From: Phoronis australis
Taxonomy: Eukaryota > Phoronida > Phoronidae
Direction: 5' to 3'
Assembly (NCBI GenBank): GCA_002633005.1
Contig: NMRA01000073.1
Coordinates: 1 to 62,000, forward strand
DNA: 62,000 nt
Part shown: positions 1-10,564 of the stretch, in pieces
Position numbering within the stretch: the stretch's first letter is position 1
How the letters are laid out: each line of letters starts with the position of its first letter
The notes under the pieces: model-generated
What the model saw: the letters and a program-made list of their open reading frames with translations, nothing else
Told to the model about the DNA's origin: nothing
Databases searched by the model: none
Program-made: the position numbers and the translations under genes

Positions 1-799
1 AGTAATATTAGCTCATAATACAGTTTAAAGAGCACAATAAAACAAACAAAAGCATGATCACAACCCGCAAAGTATATACTAGGCCATACGTGCGCAAGGC
101 TCAGTACTGACCGGCGACTGAATTGAAGTAAATCTAATTATAATTCATTTACCAATGTCAAACATAACAATGGCAATTGACTAAAATCGTTACATTATCA
201 CACACGTAGTGAATTTTTATTTTTAGGCTTATTTTATAGCTGTGCTTTGCCGTCTTCATTTGGGAAGAAATTTCACGGGGGAAGAAACTTCATGCCTTAG
301 ACGTGAAATAACTTCCCCTCAATACCGCGCATGCGCAAAAGGGTCAGAGTGGGAAGAAATTTCACGGGGAAGAAATTTCACGCGACACCGGTCGTTCAGT
401 TTCTATCAACAAATGTATTAAAATCGGACAACAAATCAAGCGGATTACGTGTCTTTTTACTTGAGAAATGTTGTGTCGGAACACCTTGTCTGTTGGCCGT
501 GATTGGTGGCATACCAAGAATAGTTTACAAATTCGTCTGTGACTGAAGTGTAGACAGGGCATAAAACTGAATGGCTTGAGAAGTGGTAACATCATCTCCA
601 TTGAAAAGATCCAGGATCCTATCTCGCAGTCAGTTAGGAAAGATCGTAGTACGTAGGCTAGTCGCCTCACACACGTGACCCAAAGAAACAATGGAAGCTC
701 TAAGTCGCAGGTTAAATGTAAAAAGTGTTGAGGTCAATGGTTATACCAAATTTGATGATGTTGGAATTGTCGATACTTTTGATGCTGTTTTGGACACGT
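1..799. other. No gene recognised; short hairpin repeats
   Basis: I see no exon with protein similarity here. Between 262 and 382 a 16-base motif (GGGAAGAAATTTCACG) occurs as exact or near copies at about 262, 351 and 367, with an inverted copy at 302-318, so the stretch could fold into hairpins. The rest is AT-rich and unremarkable. An open frame from 691 begins with ATG, but it runs into the repeat fragment at 800-1045 and resembles nothing I know. Confidence 0.5.
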
Positions 800-1045
800 T
801 TGTACCTTTTCACTTTGGGGTGGATTCGGCGTGTTCTGCGTCACCAGGTGGCCATTTTTACTATTTGCTATTCCGTTTTTGTCATGTACTCGCCAAACCA
901 CTCAGATCATTTTGAAAATTTGCAGGTGCATTTTGACGGGCAAGAGCACGGCTAACGGTGATTTTCGGACACCCCTCGAAGTACACCGTTTGCGGTGCAA
1001 TGGCGTTGACGCTTAGTATTGCTCTTTTTATTTTGCTTATGATTG
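800..1045 (+). repeat. Right-end fragment of the TIR/minisatellite element family
   Basis: This is a diverged fragment of the element family described at 20412-22415. It shares the 'CACCAGGTGGCCATTTTTA' module, a module with 'CCAAACCACTC', a 'GATTTTCGGAC' module, and the right-end signature of a 'GCGGTGCAAT' segment followed by an 'ATTGCTCTT' segment near 998-1025. Coordinates are approximate. The left part of the element is absent or too diverged to recognise. Confidence 0.55.
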
Positions 1046-1148
1046 TTGTGTGTTCCCTGTGTGGGGAATGGGGATGTACAGTAGTATGATTGGGCTACCT
1101 ATTTTCAACAAAACTTAAATAAAATAAATATATATTAAAGCTGTCCAG

Positions 1149-1360
1149 TTTAGCTGCCTCAAAACGAAAATCGAATCAGGCCTTTTTCTCCCATGAAATC
1201 GATCTCATAATACTCCTTACCGTGATAGGATTCCATTTCCGTTACTAAAAGGGCATCAACTCTATCAGTGAGTTTAGTGAGGTTGACCAACCCTGAAATT
1301 GCAAATTCGAAAATGGCGCGGGTAAGAATTCCCTGTGGGTAGCGGAAATGGAGGCCCATC
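1149..1360. repeat. Dispersed repeat, copy 1 (pairs with 5690-5905)
   Basis: This stretch aligns by eye with 5690-5905. Both start with a TTAGCTGSCT-like segment followed by AAAACGAAAAT, continue through a block containing 'GATAGGATTC' and 'TTTCYGTT', and end with 'AAATTCGAAAATGG' or 'GGAATTCGAAAATGG' followed by a GAGGCC segment. No coding signal is shared, so it is probably an old non-autonomous transposon. Its class is unknown. Confidence 0.5.
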
Positions 1361-1686
1361 ACAGAATGAAATATTACGAGACTGTTTTATGAGTTTAGAA
1401 GACTGAATTCGCTTTTCGTTTTTTGCCAGCTCAACAGGGTGAAATGCAGCTTTGCACGTGTGACAAATCGTGATAAGTGTGAATAAAGACACGCACAGTT
1501 ACTCAGCTGAGTTGGCAGTATGGGCTTTCTAGTTAATAAATAGTACCTAAATTGAGGTGCATGTTATTGTGAAGCGATGTCCCGAAAATTAGTAGCCATG
1601 GTTACTACTATACAAAGATATTAATTAACATAATGTCGATGACTACTTAACTAGTGTGACATTGATAATTTCGCAATGTATTTCAG

Positions 1687-2165
1687 GATGGATATACGAC
1701 CTCACGAATCACTACAAATACGGATTTTATGTGTCAGGTATTCTTTCTCATATTACCGCAACAATGGGCGTAATCATTTGCCTGAATGAACTCGAATGAA
1801 TTCCACGGATTGTTCTTAATACTGCGTCATTGTACTTTACAAGTTACAAATAAACTAGCAAGTTAATGGACACATGTTCATCACGAAAAACATAATTAAA
1901 AAGTTACAATGTAGTTTATCGTTTTACAGGATCGTTGTATCTGGCCAGTTCCATAATCTTGTTTTTGGCACCCTTAGTGCCAACTACAAAATCCAGAGAC
2001 GACGATGTGGTCGTATTTGATGATAAAGAAGCAGTTGCTGTTGACGATGTATCACAAAGTCTTTGCGGATTTGCTGAGATTCAAAATTCCACAGTGGAAG
2101 TTTCCGTGTTTGAAGATAGATTCAACGGCTCTTCACGAGCAATGAACATCAGTTCAACTACGTGA
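1687..2165 (+). CDS. SLC16 (monocarboxylate transporter)-like, last two exons
   Basis: Two exons join in frame. The first is 1687-1737 (acceptor TTTCAG, donor GTATTC). The second is 1930-2165 (acceptor TTTTACAG), ending in TGA at 2163-2165. The joined peptide starts GWIYDLTNHYKYGFYVSGSL and continues into a hydrophobic segment ending in LFLAPLVP, followed by an acidic, polar tail of about 60 residues. A 'GW-Y-D-T-x-x-Y-x-x-x-F' block before the last transmembrane helix is typical of the C-terminal half of SLC16 transporters (proton-linked or facilitative carriers of monocarboxylates and related solutes at the plasma membrane). The exons carrying the other helices lie upstream, outside the window or unrecognised. 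I cannot tell which SLC16 member it is. A + strand LINE remnant starts about 190 bases after the stop. Confidence 0.62.
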
Positions 2166-2349
2166 ATCTTTAATGCAGCTAGAATTAAAAAATAACAGAA
2201 GTAAAATATGATAAGCTGTGCTCAAATGACAACAAAAAGACACGCTAATTTACTATTTTTGCTATTATGTATAATTTATTCATATATCAGATAGATAGTA
2301 CAAATAATGCAATCGCAATGTAATTTTTATTTGTAATCATGCCGGTTCT

Positions 2350-3900
2350 ATTTTCTTTTTGGCGACTTTAAAAAAAGCGTTCGACTGGGTCTGGCGAGAG
2401 AGTCTTAAATACAAAATGCCAAATTTTGTAATATATGAGAAAATGCATAAAATTCTAAACAGTATATATGAAAATGTGAAGTGTTGCTTCTTGCTGAATG
2501 GGGATGGTTGCGTATCCGATTTCTTCCAATGTACGATGGGTGTAAGGCAAGGGTGTCAATTGTCTCCGTTTCTCTTCTCGCTGCTTATAAATGATTTAGA
2601 AAGTGATTTACAAAATGTACAGGGCTCGTGTGTGAATTTCTGGAATATTGAATTTATATTTGTTGTTGTTTGTCTACGATTTGGTTCTCGTCGCTGAAAC
2701 CGCTATTGCTATTCAAAGATTTTAATTAAAATTACCAAACTAGAAGAATATCATAGTCTTCCGAAAAGGGGGATACTTGAGAAATTATGAAAAGTGGAAA
2801 TTATTTGACGAAATTGTACAAACGACTTCAGAGTAGAATAATTTGGGTATTAAGTTTACTCCTAAAGGTGTATTTACGAAGGCACAGAAAACGTTAGCTG
2901 ACAAAGCGGCAAAGGCTATTTTGTACTAAAAAAGCACATGTTTAAATACAATGACATTCCTGTGCAGATGTGGTTTAATGTGTTTGACACAAAATTATTA
3001 CCGATCTTTTTGTATGGTTCTGAGATTTGGGGATTTCATCCCGGACAAGACATTGAAATCGTGCAAAATAAACTTTGTAAATTTTTGTTGGGACTTGGAC
3101 AGCATGTCTCAAACGCTGCAGTGAGGGGAGAGCTTCGTAGAGTGACAATGAAGGTACATCTGTCATTGGGAATTGTTAAGCACTGGTTAAAGATTATCAA
3201 ATTGCCAAGCCATCGTTATCTTAGTGTATGCTATAATGTGCAATATGAAATGACTGAGCAAAATAAGTGGTGCTGGGCTTCAAATGTTAAACGATTGTTA
3301 TTTGCTTATGGTTTTGGAGTTGTTTGGATACAAGGTGTGGGCGATACAGCCTCATTTATAAGTGAATTTCAACAACGGTGCTTTGATATTGACATCTAGG
3401 ATGGGAGAGACATTATATGTTCTCAATTGTCAGTGTAATTTTGTAGTAGAAAAACACGTAACATGTCTAGAAAATAGTTTTCACAGAGTAGCCCTCGCAA
3501 GATTCAGGTGCTCGGCGCATTCTTTACTGATTTTTCAGGGAAGGTTTAGTGGACTTATAGAGAGGAGAGCATATGTCCCTGCAGTGACAGTGAGAAAGTG
3601 GAAACAGAATTACACTTTCTTCTCGAATGTAATTTATACTCTGATCTACTTGTACTGTTCTTACCAAGATACGATAAGGTGGACGAGATGGTGTTCAGAA
3701 GTTTTTTGCAGACTCATGATTTAACTGTCCTCAGAAAAGTTGCTAGGTATTTAATTAATACGGAGAAACGTCGAAATGGGTTCCTTGATATGAATTAATT
3801 TAGATTTGAAAAAAAATCTTGTATTCTCTATGTATTATATATTTGTAATGTGGGCCGGAGGCCTGTTACATGAAATAAGCCATATCATAATCATATTATT
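2350..3900 (+). pseudogene. LINE (non-LTR retrotransposon) RT remnant
   Basis: This is a 5'-truncated, decayed reverse transcriptase. Positions 2359-2640 encode the palm region: KKAFDWVW (motif A), then MGVRQGCQLSPFLFSLLIND (motif B). The catalytic YADD/FADD site that should follow near 2670 is damaged: the reading frame shifts and the box reads like VYD with a residue missing. Positions 2938-3390 carry the thumb-like 'FLYGSEIWGF' segment. After further frameshifts, 3480-3798 carries a C-terminal 'VETELHFLLECN' segment and a stop at 3796-3798. The 3' tail is AT-rich and ends with a segment containing GGGCCGGAGGCCTG. The frameshifts and the lost catalytic site make it inactive. I infer a LINE of the kind common in marine invertebrates and cannot fix the clade. 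Confidence 0.8.
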
Positions 3901-5689
3901 CGAAAATTTTTTTTTGTTTTATTATTCGACACAAGGTTTATGTTTCGTTAATTTCCGGTGATATAAGCCGTATTTCCATGAATTAATATTAAATTTAGTG
4001 ATATTGGTTCTGAACCTCTATCTAAGATAACATCCTGACATGAGAAAGTTATGAATAAATCCCATATTTCATTTAACCATTGAAACAACGAAGACTAAAA
4101 AGGACGTAAAGTTCTTTGTATACGTCACGAGTTTTATTGGTATCATTTGTACTGTGTGTACGCTTCTATAAAGTAACAGTACATGTGTGTATTAAAAGGC
4201 AACAGCAGGGATAAGTTCTCTCCTCAAGCATGGATTGTAACACTGTCTGAACTGGAACGACAGTCCAGAATGAGAGTTTTTATATTGGACAGTCATAGTA
4301 CAAACAGAAGCAGTGATGTTACTCAGTGGGTTAAACGCTGAAGAAAGAATAATGGAACTGTTTGTATGTTATGCAACGCACATGTTTGTAGCAGTGTTTG
4401 ATATGTAGATATTTGTGATACGCAAAAAGTATTTGAACGAGTGCAAAGCCAGGTTTGTGGACTGTATCTCCGTGTCTTCAATGAATACGCAAAATGTCAG
4501 TCCACACGGATTAAGTTTGCACGTGTGTAAACCTGTTACAGCAATTAGCTGGTGTCAAAATAACAAATAAATGTTGTCTATGGCATGTTTTGATTATCTC
4601 TTCAAATTACAACTGGGCTGTACCGAAATCAGGTTTGAAGCAGACTGGTTACTTCAAATGGAGTCAACCAACTATTGTCTACACACTCCGAATTTTTGTA
4701 ATATACGACTATCTTTTACCGACTTATCGTAGTGTGTACCTCGGAGTCAATAGTGTTTATTGGGTCCTAGTGTTCACACAGGTGTTCCGACAGAGACTTT
4801 CATGCTAAAAAGTCGCATACGAAATTTTACACGACAATCGGAGCCGTGTTCCAGAAACTGTATACAAAAATCAAAGTGTGTTTGACAGGACGTCAGACAT
4901 ACAGTAAAGCTGCAATAAACCTGCGCCGCTTCCATGAAAGATTCTTGATTAAGACTACTTACCACGATTAAATTGGTCTCAACTTGTTAACTCAGTTAAC
5001 ATGTGTTTTGTGGGCACGGTAATAACTAGTAATTACATTTTGCTGTGCGTGGCGCGTAAAATAAGTCGTTCACGGGTCAACCTGTCGAGTAGTCATGTGT
5101 TGAACCTACTCTCAACCCAGCTCGAGTTCTCTTCTTGACTAGCCATGAAGTCACAAGCAAGGGATAAGTTGAGATCAAGTCTGCAGTCTAAATAAAAACT
5201 TTTTTCGATGGAGGAAGGCTTTATAATTGGGCGTATTACGTCATGGATCGTCACAGGAAAACAGATTACACTCGACAAATTACCGAATTTCTATCAATTC
5301 TGTTGAGTTGCACTCCACGCCAACAACCTTGGTTTGATAGGTTATTGCCTTTCTGATAAGATGGTTAGTTTTTGTGAAGCGAACATGAGATATTCTCAAC
5401 ATTTCTGATACGCGCATTTGGGCGGACTGCACGAATCCACCTCAGACCATCTGCAATGAAGACTTTCAACGATCGTAGCGCGGATTCAGGACTAACACTA
5501 TAAATAGGGTTACGAAAATGATAACAAAAAATCAGCACAGGTAATAGTTCATTGTCACGTAGGCAGATGGAAGTACCGTCTTCCTAACTCCTGGCCGACC
5601 ACAGCGTGAAAACAGAAGTTGACCTGTAATGCGATCTGACATAAATGATGGTGAGATTTCAATGTTTTTTAAACTTGCATTTCGCCCTG
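3901..5689. other. No gene recognised
   Basis: This is AT-rich sequence without an exon I can support. Open frames are all under 80 codons, lack similarity and overlap on both strands. An imperfect inverted repeat is visible around 4660-4760 (ACTATTGTCTACACACTCCGA against a GTGTGTACCTCGGAGTCAATAGT segment), but nothing extends it into a recognisable element. Confidence 0.45.
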
Positions 5690-5905
5690 CTTAGCTGGCT
5701 AAAAACGAAAATGAAATTGAGGGTTTTACTCTCACAAACATTTCCTGTAACATTCCTTAGCTGGATAGGATTCTGTTTCTGTTGCAAAAAAGAATTTTGA
5801 TACGCTTCAGAATTTAATGGGGATATCATTAACCTTAAAATCGGGAATTCGAAAATGGTACATGTTCACATTGCTTTGACATGTGAGGCCGCCTCATTTG
5901 GCAAT
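5690..5905. repeat. Dispersed repeat, copy 2 (pairs with 1149-1360)
   Basis: This is the second copy of the family described at 1149-1360, in the same orientation. The aligned blocks are AAAACGAAAAT near 5701, GATAGGATTC near 5765, and GGAATTCGAAAATGG near 5845. Identity is patchy, so both copies are old. Confidence 0.5.
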
Positions 5906-6799
5906 AATTCAAGATCAGATGAGCGCTGTCAAACATTATAAATTCAACGTCGACAGATAAACATGGGTAAAATCAGCTTTAACTGTGATACACATGGGGA
6001 AAAAACTTCCATTCCTGTGATGCTTCATCGACTACACTTGATTTGGAACTACACGAAAGTCGCAAACTTAAAGCAATGGCTGAAACATCGGCATTACGCT
6101 TCAGCAGTAAATTAGTATTTTAAGAAAAAAATAAAATAGTTTGCAAAAAAATGCGCACGGGCCAAGGTTTCAAAGTTCATTGGTTGTGCTCGAGTCTCTC
6201 CGCCATTTCAGCCACTTTAACCGGACAAGACATTTGGTTCCGGAGTGGTTTTTATGCCGAAAGTCATCAACGACAATTAGTCAGATGCCAATTATAAGCA
6301 TGCTTTTCGAAAGCAATCGGGAACGTATGAACTTCAAGTTGCGAAAAACGTTGATAAACAATCACAGTAAGTAAGTACATGAAAGACGTCTCGAACGATC
6401 CACGCTCTTAGCGACGAAAATAAACCTGCAGTTTGTGACAACACGCATTTCGTCCAGTCACTGAGAATCGGGCAGGATCTCGTTCATTGTTGTAACTGAC
6501 CAATCATAGCCACACTCGGCTACTATGGCGTCATGCAAAGTATAAACGAAAGGTGAATTTTCAACGACTTCCGATTGTACCAGAATCTAATAGGTTTCCG
6601 CGGCCTTTATTCTTTTCTGCATTCTAAACGTTTGGTAGAGTTTCGTGACAGCCCATTTTCGAAAGAAACGGCATCGTAGATTGCACCGATGAAACAGACA
6701 TCCAACAAATAAATTGCTGATTCTGGAAAAAACAAATAGCGGAGCGCCATCTCTCAGAGCTACTGACGTGATAATGAAATTGTGAAGGAAGGAATTTGA
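5906..6799. other. No gene recognised
   Basis: I see no supported gene or repeat here. Open frames on both strands are short and resemble nothing known. Confidence 0.4.
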
Positions 6800-7060
6800 C
6801 ATAACTGAATACGTTTTATCAAAGAATGAAGACATTACGGAAGAAGAAATTGTGGTAGCAATTAATAATATGCAATATGGAAATACCCTGGGGAGGACAG
6901 AATTCCGGTTGAATTTCTTAAGTTTTCAATTGATAAAATTAAGAAATTGCTTTGTGATTTATTTAATGAAATTTTGCATACCGGGAAATTCCCAGAAAAG
7001 TGGGCTACCGGCATAATACTACCATTATTCAAAAAAGTGATGATCTGATCCAACCAACAG
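6800..7060 (+). pseudogene. LINE RT N-terminal fragment
   Basis: The + strand reads EDITEEEIVVAINNMQYGN, then, after a one-base frameshift in the CTGGGGAGG stretch near 6893, DRIPVEFLKF and later FNEILHTGKFPEKWATGIIL. This is the segment before RT motif A in LINEs ('GPDGIPxEFxK ... FN.IL..G..P..W....I.PL.KK'). The stretch stops at about 7050. It covers a part of RT that is missing from the 2350-3900 remnant. The two could come from one broken insertion or two separate ones; their order (N-terminal part downstream) argues for two or for a rearrangement. Confidence 0.75.
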
Positions 7061-9204
7061 CAGGGACATTGCGTTATTGAACGTTGTCAGTAAATCGGCC
7101 GGCACTCCACAAAAGCTTCCTTGAGAGCCCAATTCTGGCTATAATTCCTCACTCTGAAATCTTGCACCCCTTTCCCGAGTTGGCTTGAGTGAGAGCCCCG
7201 ATGTGAAAGGAACAGTCCAGACATATAGATGCCCTTTCAATCATTAATTTTCTTTTGGCTATTGGGCGTTTGCTTTATTGTGGCGCTGTGAACGACCTTC
7301 AAACCGGTCTGAGGGGAACGTCGACGTAAACAGCGCAGTTAACTAGACCGTTCATACTGGCTTCGGTAGTTAATGAACATCGAAGTAAGTGGTTGGGTGC
7401 CGCTGTCGTCATCGAAGTTATCGCAAGGTAGCGTTGCACGCTAAGATTGTTTTCAGTGTTTCAATTTGGAAATATTTACATGTGCTAAGTGACATTAAAC
7501 TTATTTTTAAATCGATTGGTTATTATTAGAACAAAATATAAGCAGCTATTAGTGACGGCACTACCTTGTAACTGTTGACGATAACAGTGGCACCTGGCGA
7601 TAACTTCGATTGGACAGGAGTTAAGCGTTCACACTGACCGCAACTCCCCAAACCATCGACGCGTCGACGTTAGTATGAAAGGCCCTTTTACAGAGACTTC
7701 GATCGAATATCATTGAAAATTATGAACTCGAGAGGCTGCTTCCACATTTTAATAACTTATATAACAATAATGTAAAGGGACAATAAACTATGTCCTCGTG
7801 CCAAAACTTTTTTCCTAAGCATATACGCTTTCAAGATGGCATTATTTAACTTCTTGTCATTTCACACAAGTGAAATTGATTACAATAATTCAACGTCACG
7901 GAATAAGATGAAACAATTTTACATCGTTGTATCGGTTCCTGGCCTAAATCAAAAGTTTTGTTTTTTATATAAAGCAGAGGTTAAATGCCGCCTTAACATG
8001 TACTGTTTAGTAATTCAAAACATTTTTTAAAACCTTCTGACTCATTTGCTTATTGCAAGTTATTAAATATTCTGCCGCGTAATGCCGTAGTTTGTTTGGG
8101 AAGGTAGTCAACGTAAGATAATGGAAAGCAGTGCCGACAGAAGGCTTTTTGAGAAGGTTTGTCTAATGTCGGCGACTGAGTAGTAATTGGATTTTCCAAA
8201 GAACCAGAGAAGGCCACTATTAATGGCACTACCAAAACTTCCCAACTAGAATTCTGACTGTAAGTGGAACTTCAAGGAATGGAATTGGAAATCAGCCGTG
8301 CATGTCACTGTCGAGAGAAAAATGTCAGCAGCTTTGCTAAAAAGGTGCGGAGGCTATTTTATTTCAGTAGTGAAGCACAGCTTTTGAAAAAAGTGTTGCA
8401 GTCGCCGACCAGAATCAAACGTTTCTTTATCCTAATTGTTAGATATCAAGATGGTGACTGCCCAATCACGTGCACTTTGTAAAAGCTATTAGCTCCAGTA
8501 GTTGAAATCCATGTTTTATTGTGCAGTGCGCGGTCATTAGTTCGCAAGTATATGTTCCACGCGACTATAATAGAAACCGGTGTTTTGAATATAAACCCTA
8601 TCATAATGGTTGATTGATGAATTTAAAACGACCACGGCTTAACACTGTCCAATGGATGAAAGCGAACCTTTTCATCCTCGCAAGCTTAAGTTAAGCCACT
8701 ACAGTGTTTCATTTGTACTCTTTTAGAGGATATTGCGTAATTACACTTCGATTTTCACTGCTTGCGTTGTGAATTGATAGCACTTAAACACCATAAAAAT
8801 ATAGCGCGCTCAACTGGTAGTAATGTCTAGCCGACACCAGCTTTGACAGATGAAATCGGTGACTTACTTTCCGTCTCGAAATGATGCGGTACAAACAGAC
8901 ACTCCGCTAAGGTAAGAAATTTTAGAATTCAGTTTCGTTTAGAGGTAAAGGATGTGACGCGTAACCTGGTGTGGAAAGCATAAGGAGACATTTTTCTGAA
9001 GCGAAAGCGTTGAGCATGAAATCGATCCCGTTGTCGGATAGAAATTCATTGAAACATGTTTGTAGATTATATAAGCGAGATAGGGCATTCTGTTCAAAGT
9101 ATGTATAAGGATTTCTTGAATTTTTTGCTGATAGTCAGACACGTTCTCGTCTGTAAATAAGAATATTAACAGATTGTAAGTGAATTTTGTAAGCTGTCTA
9201 CGTT
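7061..9204. other. Gene-free stretch with an inverted repeat
   Basis: No exon is supported here. A 13-base exact inverted repeat, TCGAAGTTATCGC at 7412-7424 and GCGATAACTTCGA at 7597-7609, lies inside a GC-richer block (about 7090-7700). That block also contains two ATGAAAGG/CCCTTTCA-type segments near 7210-7235 and 7675-7690, so a decayed DNA-transposon derivative is possible. The remainder (7700-9204) holds nothing I recognise. Confidence 0.35.
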
Positions 9205-9308
9205 CGTGCGACACTCGGGGGGTACTATCATAGAAGAGTCGTGCGACACTCGGGGGGTGCTATCTTAGAAGAGTCGTGTGACACTCGGGGGGTACTATCA
9301 TAGAAGAG
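9205..9308. repeat. 35-bp tandem repeat, three copies
   Basis: Units lie at 9205-9239, 9240-9274 and 9275-9308 (the last 34 bases). Each runs from CGTGCGACACTCGGGGGGTA to ...AGAAGAG(T). They differ at only a few positions, such as GTACTATCA against GTGCTATCT. The array is short and recent. Confidence 0.9.
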
Positions 9309-10400
9309 GAATGCGAGACAGGCTGCTCTGTTGATGAGATACGTTTTCGTGACCAGTTTTCTTCGGTCCACTGAATTCCACACGAAAGGGTGGTGTCTTT
9401 TATAGCAAAATTCCTTACAAAAATCCACTTTGTGAGTCCAAAATCAAAAATAATTCGTCTTTTCCAACCAAAAAAAAATATTATCTATATTTTCAAAACA
9501 TTAGTTACAAAAGATATACTCGGACAAAGTGGCATGCTGTTTCAGGCTCAGTGAGTTAAAGATACCTACGAAAAATAATTAGGTTTATACAACCCCCCCC
9601 CCCACCCCCCAACAAGCGTGTAGTGTTCATGAACAAAACTCGGGTGAGTGTTTCATAAAAGCTTCCTACAAATTGATCTAGTCTCTAAATTGGTGAGTAT
9701 CCTCATTTTCTAGTCGCGCCTCCGTCAGCAGTCGATTATCCTTTGGGTTATGACGCCGCCAGTAAAAAACGAAAAGGCCTCACCATACCGTTATCATGGG
9801 TCATTAAAACCATGCTACGGCGGCGGAAATGACCCCAAGGTCGCATGTGGAAACGCCATACATCGTGCTGCGGTTTGTAGGATAGCCAATAATCGCCGAG
9901 TCCGCACAAAACTAATGCACGGAACGCAGTAAGAATGCGATGGGGTCGCGAAGGTCGTGAGACGACCGCCGTCGTGACACTCGTCTCGATCCTTGAACGC
10001 ATAGTCCTCAAGCAGTACACGCGTGGCAAAGACACTATGAAAAGTGTAACATTTGCAATGGCCCCAAATGAACCATTACTCTTGTACGATGACTGATGTT
10101 TTCACTATATTTATATATTACGCTGGACCTTGGCGTGATTTGAGACTGGCAGATCAGGAAGGCCACACCTCGGTGTGACGGGTTTGGGACGCACCGTTTT
10201 CACATTTTTACTTTTTTTCTGGCCTTACGATCGCAGCTGCGCTGTAAGGACACCGACCCAGTCTAACGGAATTGTGAAACGGCGGGTGTCAAATATTCGG
10301 TTGTTGTCGATGGGCCTGTACATTTTAATTAACTGTACTTGATCTTTTTGTGGTGTATACATTTTACAGTAATATTTTCTCAAAACTTTTCATGTGGCAG
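9309..10400. other. No firm gene; homopolymer run and an ambiguous open frame
   Basis: A C-rich run occurs at about 9594-9610. An ATG-started + frame at 9750-9929 (MTPPVKNEKASPYRYHGS...) reaches a good donor-like GCA|GTAAGA near 9927. Its phase does not fit the candidate exon at 10401, so I do not call it coding. Positions 10140-10330 contain an unassigned GC-richer block. Confidence 0.35.
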
Positions 10401-10564
10401 AGCGACTAATCAATCAAACCAACATCACTCTCAGTAGATTATCGCAATCAGGAAAAAACGAATGGGAAAATGGTCGTGAAATTGTTACCCATCTGAGCGG
10501 CACGTCGCGTGTACCTATTCTATGGGAGAACACCCGGGCTGTCCTCACTCGGTTTCATCAAGAT
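10401..10564 (+). CDS. Possible 5' exon of the LRR/EF-hand gene
   Basis: The stretch is bounded by an acceptor (TGTGGCAG) and a strong donor (CAAGAT|GTAAGA). The frame that ends in phase 0 is open throughout: two bases of a split codon, then 54 codons, starting RLINQTNITLSRLSQSGKNE and ending TRFHQD. It would join in frame with the exon at 14175. The peptide is polar and resembles no domain I know, as expected for the N-terminal tail of this protein. The evidence is splice signals, an open frame and compatible phase only, so it could be chance. Confidence 0.35.

Noticed and set aside
9750-9929. A 60-codon ATG frame with a donor-like end as first exon of the LRR/EF-hand gene
   Set aside because: It ends in phase 2; joining to the 10401 candidate exon gives an early stop.
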